From the IMG/VR virus record IMGVR_UViG_3300020417_002115, positions 1 through 28,337 of that record: 28,337 nt of DNA; one strand, 5' to 3'. The translations under genes were made by a program, and so were the position numbers. Positions within the stretch are counted from its first letter, which is position 1; every line of letters starts with the position of its first letter. Shown piece after piece: positions 13,372 through 19,826 of this stretch. The notes under the pieces are model-generated. The model did not search any database. It had not been told where the DNA came from and was given only the letters and a program-made list of their open reading frames with translations. This DNA comes from a virus.

Positions 13372-14876
13372 GGATCCTCTTTAGCAACTTCTTTCTCTGC
13401 TTCTTCAATCATCTTGTTCCATTGCTCTAATGGCATAGGTGGCTCTTCTTCTTTTACAGGCTCTTTCCATGCCGCCGCATATCCAGGCTTATTAATACGA
13501 TGTGTTTCTAGTTTTTGTTCCGGTTCAATATTTTCTAAAGTGGTTTTTATTTGTTCTTCTACCTTATTATAATCAACTTCTTCTTCTTTGGCTTTACGAG
13601 CAACTTCTTCTAATGCTTCTTTTTCTTCTTTTTCTCTTTGCTTAAATCTTTCTAATTGTTCTTCTGCTTCACGTTCTTTTTGTTCCTTCTCGAAACCTTC
13701 CATTAGTTCTTCATGCAAAGTTTTTTCTACTGGTGCTTTAGGCACTATAGGTTTTGCATTAGATATCTTGGATAAACTGATTGGCTTACTTGTAACCTCT
13801 TTTTGTTTCTCCACTATCTTTGTTAGACTCTGACCACCACTTGGTGCAGGAGTAGGCTTAGGTGCCTTAGGTGTAGTAGGTGGAGTTGGTTTGCTAGGCG
13901 TTGGCTTGCCACCTGCGTCAATATATCTCCAACGGAACGTGTACTGCGAAGCAATCAACAATAATACTGCAAGTGGATCAAACACAAATATAATAGTAAT
14001 AATAACCCATCTCACTGCTTCTTCTAACAAGTCTCTATCTGCTTGATCGCCATACACAAATTCTGCAATATATCTAATTGGACCTACTTCAGATTCTAAT
14101 TTCATTACTTGACCTTTTAAAGGTTCTATTGCTAATAGGTGTTCATCAATTCTGCCTGTTGCATCAAATATATTTTTTTCTGCTATTTGTATCTGTACCT
14201 CAATGCCATCCAGTGATGCATCGTTTTTCGCTCGTAATTCGTCTATCTTTTGTGATGCTTTCTCAATTTGAAGCATTAATGCTTCACGTTCTGGTCCTTG
14301 TTTTTCTCTTAATTCTAAACCTTGTTTGACTCTACCAGTACCACCAAATCCCTTATTACGTGATGTGAATGCTTCTACGTCAGCATCTAGCACTTCTATT
14401 CTAGCATAAGCATCGTCTATCTTCTTTTGTTCTATTGCTATGTCTTGATTGAATCTATTAACACCACTGCTGTCTTTGTTTTGAATTCTTTCTAATACTT
14501 GATTCTGTCTTTCAATGTATTTTTCTTCAGCAAGTATCTTGCCTTCTAATATTTCTATTCTAGATGTGACTGTGTCGCTGGCTAAATTTTGTTCTACGTG
14601 TGCTTTTGAAAGGAATCCAAATATACCCATTGATGTGATTAACATCAATACAACCACTGCAATGGATAGATAGGTCTTTAACCACCATGTTGCTCTGTTC
14701 CAATACCTATGGAGCCACACTGCGGTGACAAGTTTACCTACTTCTAAGGCAGTACCCATTATGATAATCGGCACAGCCGCCGCGGCAAATATCGCCACAA
14801 GTCCCGCAACAGAATAATAAATTGCTACACTTGATATGATTATGGCTACTAGAAATGTCAATAAACCAAATAACAT
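13290..14876 (-). CDS. Membrane protein with long coiled coil (zero-frame product)
   Basis: A 528-residue protein. Three hydrophobic segments lie within residues 1-85, then a long charged coiled coil (about 90-270), a fourth hydrophobic segment (about 290-312, VIITIIFVFDPLAVLLLIA), a Pro/Thr/Lys-rich linker (about 322-350) and a second, very Glu/Lys-rich helical tail. This N-terminal membrane and coiled-coil plan recurs in marine T4-like phages without a known role. A late-type box (14900-14907) and an AAGAGGAG RBS precede the ATG. The zero frame ends at 13290, but an A9 run near the end offers a -1 shift to a 559-residue form ending at 13198. Confidence 0.8.
   Translation of the reverse strand: MLFGLLTFLVAIIISSVAIYYSVAGLVAIFAAAAVPIIIMGTALEVGKLVTAVWLHRYWNRATWWLKTYLSIAVVVLMLITSMGIFGFLSKAHVEQNLASDTVTSRIEILEGKILAEEKYIERQNQVLERIQNKDSSGVNRFNQDIAIEQKKIDDAYARIEVLDADVEAFTSRNKGFGGTGRVKQGLELREKQGPEREALMLQIEKASQKIDELRAKNDASLDGIEVQIQIAEKNIFDATGRIDEHLLAIEPLKGQVMKLESEVGPIRYIAEFVYGDQADRDLLEEAVRWVIITIIFVFDPLAVLLLIASQYTFRWRYIDAGGKPTPSKPTPPTTPKAPKPTPAPSGGQSLTKIVEKQKEVTSKPISLSKISNAKPIVPKAPVEKTLHEELMEGFEKEQKEREAEEQLERFKQREKEEKEALEEVARKAKEEEVDYNKVEEQIKTTLENIEPEQKLETHRINKPGYAAAWKEPVKEEEPPMPLEQWNKMIEEAEKEVAKEDPKKKTSNYIMRAETGDKQVKIKDRVEE
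13362..13383 (-). other. Candidate -1 frameshift signal
   Basis: The zero-frame codons are CCA AAA AAA AAG ACT, which contain the dnaX-type slippery heptamer A AAA AAG (13368-13362). An SD-like AAAGAGGA lies 7-10 bases upstream (13383-13376), the position of the stimulatory internal SD in E. coli dnaX. The A9 tract could also allow transcriptional slippage. No strong downstream stem was found by eye. Confidence 0.55.
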
Positions 14877-14899
14877 ATAAACTCCTCTTAAAGTTTATA

Positions 14900-14907
14900 T
14901 ATTTATC
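14900..14907 (-). promoter_or_regulatory. Late-type box (C)GATAAATA before the membrane/coiled-coil gene
   Basis: CGATAAATA, in the 33-base gap before the AAGAGGAG RBS and the ATG at 14876. Confidence 0.55.
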
Positions 14908-14909
14908 GG

Positions 14910-15365
14910 TTAATCCCTTATAAATTGCCAGCCTTGATATGCAACATCTTTACAGGCTGTCTCTTTAAAGTCCCTAGTTTTACTCTTCTTTTTGATTTGT
15001 GTAAACACAACTCTGCAATAACCACTGCCATGCGGATAACTTGCTACAATTTTAACGAATCCATGTGTATCATGGTCCATATTGTGCCAACTAACCACTT
15101 TGCCTTCCTCCAAGTTGTCTAGTGCAAAGAATACTGCTTTGTCTTGCTTTGCTCTATCTTCTTTACTCAACTTGCCAAGATTGTTTCTTACAAAGTTATA
15201 CCACACTTCTACACCTGTTCCTGCGTGTGTATAGTTGTGACTTACACTCTTCTGACTAGATAGACTCTTTGTTTTTTCTAGGTTAGTAGAACTACAGGCA
15301 GTTAATAATAGACTACTGCCTAGGATTAACCATTTCCCAAGAGCCATCAAATTTTTGACAGACAT
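14910..15365 (-). CDS. Lipoprotein, 17-kDa surface antigen-like
   Basis: A 151-residue protein with a lipoprotein signal: a hydrophobic stretch followed by the lipobox LLTAC, with Cys24 as the lipid-anchored residue. The C-terminal pattern CRVVFTQI...FKETACKD...GWQFI resembles the C-terminal domain of rickettsial 17-kDa-type surface antigens (CR...AC...W). It is therefore predicted to sit in the periplasm, anchored to a membrane. It overlaps the preceding gene by 53 bases; an internal Met at residue 7 could be the true start. It belongs to a cluster of three exported proteins. Confidence 0.65.
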   Translation of the reverse strand: MSVKNLMALGKWLILGSSLLLTACSSTNLEKTKSLSSQKSVSHNYTHAGTGVEVWYNFVRNNLGKLSKEDRAKQDKAVFFALDNLEEGKVVSWHNMDHDTHGFVKIVASYPHGSGYCRVVFTQIKKKSKTRDFKETACKDVAYQGWQFIRD

Positions 15366-15654
15366 ATCCTTTTTTCCTTATCCATTCGTTTGCGATATAC
15401 ATATCGAACCAATACTCTTTGCATTCTTTTGCTATACCACTATATGCTAGGAAATCCTTTGCACCATCATCACACACCATAGTTTCCACAGTCTTTTTAT
15501 CAACTATTTCACCTTTGGTATTCTTTATGATGACTGTTTCTGTCTGTGCATTACAATATTGGTCGCTCCAAGGACCACCTGCACTTGCAACAGATTGATA
15601 TGCAAGGACCATCCCAACCGTGAGTAGTGATAGATATATGATTCGTTTCAGCAT
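15313..15654 (-). CDS. Secreted periplasmic protein, 113 aa
   Basis: An N-terminal signal peptide is clear: MLKRIIYLSLLTVGMVLAYQ, with cleavage probably after ASA (residues 23-25). The mature part of about 88 residues has four or five Cys (YCNAQT, MVCDDG, KECKEYWF, YVCQKFDGSWEMV), probably disulfide-bonded. The CxxxxGSW ending recalls 17-kDa antigen-type domains, like the neighbour downstream. The exact function is unknown. It lies between two lipoproteins in the same operon. Confidence 0.65.
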   Translation of the reverse strand: MLKRIIYLSLLTVGMVLAYQSVASAGGPWSDQYCNAQTETVIIKNTKGEIVDKKTVETMVCDDGAKDFLAYSGIAKECKEYWFDMYIANEWIRKKGYVCQKFDGSWEMVNPRQ

Positions 15655-15663
15655 AATCTATCC

Positions 15664-16254
15664 TTACTCAGATTGTTTAAGTACTTTTGCAGAAGTTTTA
15701 TCTATTGTGCTTTTAACTTTGCTAGATAACTTAATAGAATTCTTTGCTTCTACTAATTTTACAATAGCCTCAACATCTTTCTTAGATATTTTTACTAATA
15801 CAAAAGACCTATAGTTGTTTTTGCTTGTATTAAACATAGTCAACTTTCTGTCCACAGAATAAGTTCTAAGAACTGTCTGTTTAATCATGTTCACAATGCT
15901 GTCTTTCGACTCAACCATACCTGTCATAGACTCAGGCGCACCTTTTTCAGTGTAAATGATAGATGTCTGATTGTTCATCTCACCATTAATTCTGTCAGTG
16001 ATTTTAGCCTTTGCCTTAAGAACTGCCTTCTTCATAGACATTTCCATATCAGGAGATACTGCTACTGCTACCGCATAGTAATATCCTTTTCTTAATACCC
16101 AACCCTCTTTACCAGTGTCTTCATGGTCAAGATACCAAGCAGGTACTTTCTTTGCTTTTGTATTCTCGACTGGCAAGTTTACCATTCTACCTGAACAAGC
16201 AGATAAAACGAATGCCATCGCTAATACCATTATTATTTGTAAGTGCCTTTTCAT
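15664..16254 (-). CDS. LPP20-like lipoprotein
   Basis: A 196-residue lipoprotein with signal MKRHLQIIMVLAMAFVLSAC; Cys20 follows a good lipobox (LSAC). The mature part contains VPAWYLDH and YYYAVAVAVSPDMEMSMKKAVLKAKAKI, which fits the LPP20-like lipoprotein family. The strong RBS GAGGAGG and a promoter at 16278-16306 make it the first gene of the exported-protein operon. Cellular LPP20 proteins are outer-membrane-associated and of poorly known function. In a phage, a surface role such as superinfection exclusion is only an inference. Confidence 0.7.
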   Translation of the reverse strand: MKRHLQIIMVLAMAFVLSACSGRMVNLPVENTKAKKVPAWYLDHEDTGKEGWVLRKGYYYAVAVAVSPDMEMSMKKAVLKAKAKITDRINGEMNNQTSIIYTEKGAPESMTGMVESKDSIVNMIKQTVLRTYSVDRKLTMFNTSKNNYRSFVLVKISKKDVEAIVKLVEAKNSIKLSSKVKSTIDKTSAKVLKQSE

Positions 16255-16277
16255 AAGCCTCCTCTGTTTAAGTGTAT

Positions 16278-16306
16278 AGTATATAGGATTTTGGAAAAAT
16301 AGTCAA
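16278..16306 (-). promoter_or_regulatory. Sigma70-like promoter for the exported-protein operon
   Basis: TTGACT, 17-base spacer, TATACT, upstream of the LPP20-like gene with its GAGGAGG RBS. Confidence 0.7.
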
Positions 16307-16309
16307 GTG

Positions 16310-16365
16310 TTTTGGTACTTTATTTTTGGTGTGTTTATTGGCTTTTTGCACCAATATTACCAAAA
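16310..16365 (-). other. Nested inverted repeat between the 75-aa gene and the LPP20 promoter
   Basis: TTTTGGTA pairs with TACCAAAA (8 bp), and inside it TTGGTG pairs with CACCAA (6 bp). No T-tract follows. It may be a weak or factor-dependent terminator. Confidence 0.45.
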
Positions 16366-16369
16366 TATA

Positions 16370-16597
16370 TTATGCACCATTGAATAATGCGGTAATATCT
16401 TCTTTTGATTCTCTAGATTGTACCCAAGCACGATGATAAAAGTTGTCCACGTTCTTTTGTATTAAACTTGTTGCCATTTCTGTTGCTTGTGATTCTGTTA
16501 GATATGGACCATAGGTTCTTTTGGTAGTAGGATCCATGGTGTCCATTTTGTTTGGGTCTGTGTGAATTCCCTCTATCACTGTGTATGTAATCATCAT
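16370..16597 (-). CDS. Hypothetical protein, 75 aa
   Basis: No family is recognised. It is a small soluble protein (IEGIHTDPNKMDTMDPTTKRTYG, then ESQATEMATSLIQKNV) with one predicted helix. The start lies 2 bases after the stop of the GNAT-like gene, with two adjacent ATGs (16597, 16594); AAGG favours the second. Another long frame on the same strand (16413-16664) overlaps both neighbours and is judged a shadow. Confidence 0.5.
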   Translation of the reverse strand: MMITYTVIEGIHTDPNKMDTMDPTTKRTYGPYLTESQATEMATSLIQKNVDNFYHRAWVQSRESKEDITALFNGA

Positions 16598-16599
16598 CC

Positions 16600-17103
16600 T
16601 TACTTATCCAATGTGTATTCAAAATTTTGCGACCAAACATTTCTTTGTAATAGTTTGGCACCATTTCTTTTATGAAATTTTTCAGCCATTTCTGTCAATG
16701 GACTTAATGTGACCAGTCTAGTAAGATGGTTGGAACTTGTAATCATTTTATGCACTTCGTTCACAATCATTCTACCGCCACCTTTTTTCAAACTCCAGAC
16801 TGTATATGCCACTGCTATTTTGCCTTGTTGTCCTACTCTATGCACGGACTCTAAATGTGCCACTTCACTCAACTTGTCTAATTCATACAAAGTCTTTGGT
16901 ACTTCATTAGTGTATGCGAAACACATCACAGCCATCAAGTCTTTTCCATATTTGAGACCAAACATTTTTCTACCATGATTTGTTCGCCACGCAACAGGCA
17001 GATCAGGTCTTATAGGATCTTTACTGATGTCTATATCCTTGAGTTCAATCAACTCTGCTTTTTTAAGCCAATCAAAACTAAAATTTATTTTGGGTATCTT
17101 CAT
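16600..17103 (-). CDS. GNAT-like acetyltransferase fold protein
   Basis: A 167-residue protein whose order of elements resembles GNAT: a beta-strand with HLESVHRVGQQGKIAVAYTVWSLKKGGGRMIVNEVHKM (strand, basic/Gly-rich turn in the acetyl-CoA loop position, helix), followed by LVTLSPLTEMAEKFHKRNGAKLL, which matches the final GNAT helix before the F-H-x-R-x-G-A segment. Acetyl-CoA binding is therefore plausible, but the classical Q/RxxGxG/A motif is weak. Its 5' end overlaps the 44-aa membrane gene. The substrate is unknown. Confidence 0.5.
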   Translation of the reverse strand: MKIPKINFSFDWLKKAELIELKDIDISKDPIRPDLPVAWRTNHGRKMFGLKYGKDLMAVMCFAYTNEVPKTLYELDKLSEVAHLESVHRVGQQGKIAVAYTVWSLKKGGGRMIVNEVHKMITSSNHLTRLVTLSPLTEMAEKFHKRNGAKLLQRNVWSQNFEYTLDK

Positions 17104-17212
17104 CTGTCTCCTGCTTTTCTGTTATTCCAATGAAATATATGATACCACCCAGTATTAAAACTGAGGCAGGTATACCTAAGAAAAACATTAGTAATCCATG
17201 TTCGAAGTCCAT
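17078..17212 (-). CDS. 44-aa single-span membrane protein
   Basis: A short frame with an exceptional RBS (AAAGGAGGAG, 5 bases before the ATG). The protein is MDFEHGLLMFFLGIPASVL... through a hydrophobic segment of about 25 residues, then an acidic tail (EKQETDEDTQNKF). It overlaps the zinc-ribbon gene before it by 25 bases and the GNAT-like gene after it by 26. The RBS and the acidic soluble tail argue that it is real. No family is recognised. Confidence 0.6.
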   Translation of the reverse strand: MDFEHGLLMFFLGIPASVLILGGIIYFIGITEKQETDEDTQNKF

Positions 17213-17415
17213 TTTTCTCCTCCTTTATGCCATCCTAAGTCTTCAATGTTAGTGCCACCGCAATTAGGACAACACCACCATTCTTCTAATGATTCGTCCT
17301 GTGCCAACTCTTGTGCGACACCTTTCCACTTACAGTCGAAACAATACCAGTTCCAGACTTCTTCTATATCTCTGTCCCCTGATTCTCCGGAACTATTCCT
17401 TGTTGTTCTAACCAT
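17188..17415 (-). CDS. Zinc-ribbon protein, 75 aa
   Basis: Two CxxC knuckles, C25-x-x-C28 (WYCFDCKW) and C49-x-x-C52 (CCPNCGG), about 20 residues apart, form a zinc ribbon. The rest is acidic and rich in Trp. Such ribbons bind nucleic acid or protein partners. The start at 17415 gives a 52-base overlap with the preceding gene; no other ATG, GTG or TTG keeps the first knuckle, so this start is likely. The target is unknown. Confidence 0.6.
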   Translation of the reverse strand: MVRTTRNSSGESGDRDIEEVWNWYCFDCKWKGVAQELAQDESLEEWWCCPNCGGTNIEDLGWHKGGEKWTSNMDY

Positions 17416-17549
17416 AGTATCATTATCTCCATTAAGTCTGTCATATCACCAAACAATTCATTAATCATTATTTGTTGTTGATACACAATATAACTTAATA
17501 ATATTATTGTAAATGCTATCACAAGTATTGCAAATCTAAGTAGGTTCAT
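17364..17549 (-). CDS. 61-aa single-span membrane protein
   Basis: The N-terminus MNLLRFAILVIAFTIILLSY is one transmembrane helix or uncleaved signal anchor, followed by a soluble helical part (QQQIMINELFGDMTDLMEIM). It overlaps the gene before it by ATGA and the zinc-ribbon gene by 52 bases. It could equally be a small phage membrane effector or a holin-like accessory. No family is recognised. Confidence 0.55.
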   Translation of the reverse strand: MNLLRFAILVIAFTIILLSYIVYQQQIMINELFGDMTDLMEIMILWLEQQGIVPENQGTEI

Positions 17550-17920
17550 TTGTTACCTTTCATTAATGTAATTTCAGTTGCCGCTTTTCTGCCTGACACA
17601 TCGTCATCATCAGCAAACACAGGAACCTGATTGCTTTTGTGCATTGTTGCAATACCAATCAATTTACGTTTACCTGAATAAAATATAGGCTCTTGCTTCT
17701 TACCACCACTAACAGGAATCTTATTACCTAGTGGCACACCTGTTCTTTCTTCAATAGGCTCAAAGGTAAGGGGTTCACTTGTATTCTTCCTAGGCTTCAA
17801 CTTGTCCAAACCTCTCTCCTTCAACCACTGTCTGTGTTTTGCTTGGGCCTCTCGCAAAGACTTTGTGTTAGCCAATTTGCGTTTGATTCTTTTCTTCAAA
17901 GGTATCTGTATAAATCCCAT
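17546..17920 (-). CDS. Conserved hypothetical phage protein, 124 aa
   Basis: The N-terminus is very basic (PLKKRIKRKLANTKSLREAQAKHRQWLKERG). The middle has LTFEPIEERTG and KQEPIFYSGKRKLIGIATMHKSNQVPVFADDDD. The ATMHKSN...VPVF segment resembles a protein widespread in marine T4-like phages, of unknown function. The ATG is 6 bases after the -10 box of the promoter at 17927-17955, so a leaderless transcript is expected. It heads a run of overlapping small genes. Confidence 0.65.
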   Translation of the reverse strand: MGFIQIPLKKRIKRKLANTKSLREAQAKHRQWLKERGLDKLKPRKNTSEPLTFEPIEERTGVPLGNKIPVSGGKKQEPIFYSGKRKLIGIATMHKSNQVPVFADDDDVSGRKAATEITLMKGNK

Positions 17921-17926
17921 CTTAAT

Positions 17927-17955
17927 ATACTATATGATTAATTTATGATTGTCAA
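17927..17955 (-). promoter_or_regulatory. Sigma70-like promoter, leaderless type, for the 124-aa gene
   Basis: TTGACA, 17-base spacer, TAGTAT, then 6 bases to the ATG at 17920. Confidence 0.65.
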
Positions 17956-17956
17956 A

Positions 17957-18643
17957 CTACTTTTTGGCGTTTAATGATTTAATTTTATCCAAAATAATAA
18001 TGGAGTATTGATCGTTTGTGCTCCAAGCCTTAAGTCCATTTACCAATTTTGCATAGTCTATATCACCTGAGTCAAGTTGTTTTGTTCTTTCAACTCTGAA
18101 CTCTTCATAAGCAGGATGTCTATTCAATATGTCAATAACATCTGCTACACTTTGACATTTTGTTTTGTATTTCTTTACACCAAATTTCGCATTAGGTATT
18201 CCCAAAGGTTTCATCTGTGGAACATTATCGTCCCAAGTTCTTACACCAAATAGTGCATTGCCTTCTGTTGCAAATCTACTTGTTCCATAAGCAGATTCTA
18301 CCACAGCCATTGCAACCAGTATGTCTCTTGGAATTCTTTGATCAGAAGCAGTTGTCCAATTTAGGTAGTCTATACATTTGTTTGTTGCTAGGACAAATCC
18401 TGCGTTATCTTTGTATGTGTAATCAGGTTCATGCAAACCAAATTCTTTTGCTAATTGAACCATTTTTAAATCTTCTTCTTTCTGAATTTTCTTTACAACG
18501 TAGGGATTAGGTTTGAATGTACCAAAGCCATATGCTAGTCCTATCACTAGAGAAACTAACAATAGTTTTGTAAGAAATGATTTGATTTTAGAACCCGTAG
18601 TTCTAGTATCAGACTGTTTTGTTTTAGACTGTGCCTTATTCAT
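17957..18643 (-). CDS. Membrane-anchored glucosaminidase (Bax/FlgJ-like peptidoglycan hydrolase)
   Basis: A 228-residue protein. One hydrophobic helix at about residues 24-41 follows a basic N-terminus, then comes a glucosaminidase domain: IPRDILVAMAVVESAYGTSRFATEGNALFGVRTW holds the catalytic Glu116 in the VES-GTS-GN-LFG signature shared by Bax, FlgJ and related lysozyme-like N-acetylglucosaminidases. It should cleave peptidoglycan from the periplasmic side, so it may act as a signal-anchor type endolysin. The ATG at 18643 is 6 bases from the -10 box (18650-18655), so the mRNA is probably leaderless; the longer upstream frame crosses the promoter. This is the only cell-wall hydrolase seen in the window. 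Confidence 0.8.
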   Translation of the reverse strand: MNKAQSKTKQSDTRTTGSKIKSFLTKLLLVSLVIGLAYGFGTFKPNPYVVKKIQKEEDLKMVQLAKEFGLHEPDYTYKDNAGFVLATNKCIDYLNWTTASDQRIPRDILVAMAVVESAYGTSRFATEGNALFGVRTWDDNVPQMKPLGIPNAKFGVKKYKTKCQSVADVIDILNRHPAYEEFRVERTKQLDSGDIDYAKLVNGLKAWSTNDQYSIIILDKIKSLNAKK

Positions 18644-18649
18644 ACACTT

Positions 18650-18678
18650 ATTATATATTATTTTTAGCACAGGGTCAA
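18650..18678 (-). promoter_or_regulatory. Sigma70-like promoter, leaderless type, for the glucosaminidase
   Basis: TTGACC, 17-base spacer, TATAAT, then 6 bases to the ATG at 18643. Confidence 0.7.
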
Positions 18679-18683
18679 GCACT

Positions 18684-18709
18684 AAAAAGCCGCTATTTTA
18701 TTGGCTTTT
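18684..18709 (-). terminator. Terminator after the 68-aa exported-like gene
   Basis: AAAAGCC and GGCTTTT(T) form the stem, with an 11-base loop; the stop codon of the gene lies in the first arm. T-tracts exist on both strands. Confidence 0.7.
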
Positions 18710-18914
18710 ATATGCTGTTCTTGTCTTGTTCACACTCAAAATTTGCAGTTTCTATTTGAAAACCGTAACTTTGAAATGATGTGGTTACTTCGCTAAACTT
18801 TACAGATGCGTTTGCCATGCACTCGCTTTTAGTTTTGTAGAATTTAACTGGATCTTCTTCCATTACAACACATGGATTTCCAAGTGTGCATACAATTATA
18901 ATAACTTTCCACAT
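18708..18914 (-). CDS. Small exported-like protein, 68 aa
   Basis: A short hydrophobic N-terminus (MWKVIIIVCTLGNPCVVM) is followed by a polar part with three to four Cys (NPCVV, KSECMA, NFECEQ). A weak signal peptide or signal anchor is possible. Its stop overlaps a perfect terminator hairpin (18684-18709). No family is recognised. The gene is probably co-transcribed with the 88-aa gene, 8 bases upstream. Confidence 0.55.
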   Translation of the reverse strand: MWKVIIIVCTLGNPCVVMEEDPVKFYKTKSECMANASVKFSEVTTSFQSYGFQIETANFECEQDKNSI

Positions 18915-18922
18915 AATATAAT

Positions 18923-19189
18923 TTACCTTTTTATAATTTTAAAGTTGTTCTTGCAGATATCGTACCAATATCTGCCACTGTCTCTTAACAATTCATTGTC
19001 AGTACGAAGTTGTTCCATTCGTTTGTGAATTAAATTCCATTGGTATTTTGTGATGACTTTATCCTTGTCCTGATGTCTATCTATTCTAGACAGCACATCA
19101 TCTATCAACGGACAGGTAATATCAGGCACCTTAGGAGCCTTTTTCTTCCACTTTGCAAATAGTGTGACTTTGCGTTTGGGTCTAGGCAT
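18923..19189 (-). CDS. Conserved hypothetical phage protein, 88 aa
   Basis: A basic N-terminus (MPRPKRKVTLFAKWKKK), then ITCPLIDDVLSRID and a helix QWNLIHKRMEQLRTDNELLRDSGRYWYD. The pattern of CPLID and RxxNELLRDSG resembles small proteins of marine T4-like phages with no known function. The RBS AAAGGAG lies 6 bases before the ATG. No strong promoter was found just upstream, and the tmRNA terminator lies beyond. Confidence 0.6.
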   Translation of the reverse strand: MPRPKRKVTLFAKWKKKAPKVPDITCPLIDDVLSRIDRHQDKDKVITKYQWNLIHKRMEQLRTDNELLRDSGRYWYDICKNNFKIIKR

Positions 19190-19265
19190 AATAGACTCCT
19201 TTCACAATATTATTTAGATTGTTAATGTGTGAAGTTCTGTGCAAAGATAAGTTATAAGATGTGTT

Positions 19266-19293
19266 AAAAGTGTGGGAGTCGAAACTCCCACAC
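19266..19293 (-). terminator. Terminator of the tmRNA gene
   Basis: GTGTGGGAG and CTCCCACAC form a perfect 9-bp stem with a TTTCGA loop, followed by TTTT. Confidence 0.8.
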
Positions 19294-19592
19294 CTGACTA
19301 TTTCTGTTGCCCGGCTAGTCTACTCCGCCAAGTGGCCGGTTATTAAGCGGCAACCAATTCCGCATCAGCGAATATGCTGACTGGAACTGTCACTTCTGGT
19401 TTAAATGCGTTAGCATTTGTAAAAGATCCTTTACAGAGATCAACTGGTAAACTCCATGTGCTTTTATGCTCCGGTCGAACCTATATCACCCCCTCGAAAT
19501 AAACCAGACTATTTCAAATGAGCGAATTTGGTGGAGGTGGTCGGTACTGCCCCGACGTCCCAAAAGTGTATTACACACACTTCAACGCCTAC
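19266..19592 (-). ncRNA. ssrA: Circularly permuted (two-piece) tmRNA, ssrA
   Basis: The minus-strand order is acceptor piece, then spacer, then coding piece. The acceptor piece ends CACCTCC-ACCA at 19539-19529, preceded by a T-arm GTCGG-GGCAGTA-CCGAC (19556-19540). After a 35-base spacer (19528-19494) the coding piece begins GGGGGTGATATAGGTTCGACC (from 19493). GGGGGTG pairs with CACCTCC over 7 bp and includes a G3-U70 pair, the alanine identity element. The tag frame, about 23 codons from GCT at 19414, ends ...ADAELVAA followed by TAA TAA (19345-19340). The intervening sequence can itself fold (GAAATA/TATTTC). The promoter at 19598-19626 and the terminator at 19266-19293 frame it. tmRNA with SmpB rescues stalled ribosomes and tags proteins. 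Permuted tmRNAs are known from alphaproteobacteria, some cyanobacteria and some betaproteobacteria. Confidence 0.92.
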
Positions 19593-19597
19593 AGTGT

Positions 19598-19626
19598 ATT
19601 TAAACAGATTTTTATGTGTTTGTCAA
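19598..19626 (-). promoter_or_regulatory. Sigma70-like promoter for the tmRNA
   Basis: TTGACA, 17-base spacer, TTAAAT. It overlaps the stop of the 65-aa gene and would start the precursor near 19591. Confidence 0.65.
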
Positions 19627-19820
19627 GACTTGACTGGCGACCATCTACCATCTTCGTTTCTTACTTTGTCGTTGTGTTCAACTAGTATGGTAAATGTCTT
19701 AACGTCTTTGAATTCCTTACCATGTGCGAAAGTAAACTCATGACCTTTGTCAGTTTTACTTTTCCAATAGTGTTGGAAGTCTGTGATAACCATTTTATCT
19801 TTTTTAACTTTAATTGCCAT
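19623..19820 (-). CDS. Hypothetical protein, 65 aa, just upstream of tmRNA
   Basis: A small basic protein (MAIKVKKDKMVITDFQHYWK) with a predicted beta-rich body (FTFAHGKEFKDVKTFTILVEHNDKVR). No family is recognised. The ATG at 19820 lies 6 bases after a -10 box (19827-19832), which rules out the longer frame and suggests a leaderless message. Its stop codon overlaps the -35 box of the tmRNA promoter, so the tmRNA follows directly. Confidence 0.55.
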   Translation of the reverse strand: MAIKVKKDKMVITDFQHYWKSKTDKGHEFTFAHGKEFKDVKTFTILVEHNDKVRNEDGRWSPVKS

Positions 19821-19826
19821 GTTATA

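Noticed and set aside
16413-16664. 83-residue minus-strand frame overlapping two genes
   Set aside because: It is out of frame with and inside the GNAT-like gene and the 75-aa gene, and lacks an RBS.
19266-19293. T-arm-like hairpin (GGGAG-TTTCGA-CTCCC) as part of a tRNA
   Set aside because: No acceptor, D or anticodon arms surround it; it is followed by TTTT and fits a terminator of the tmRNA gene.
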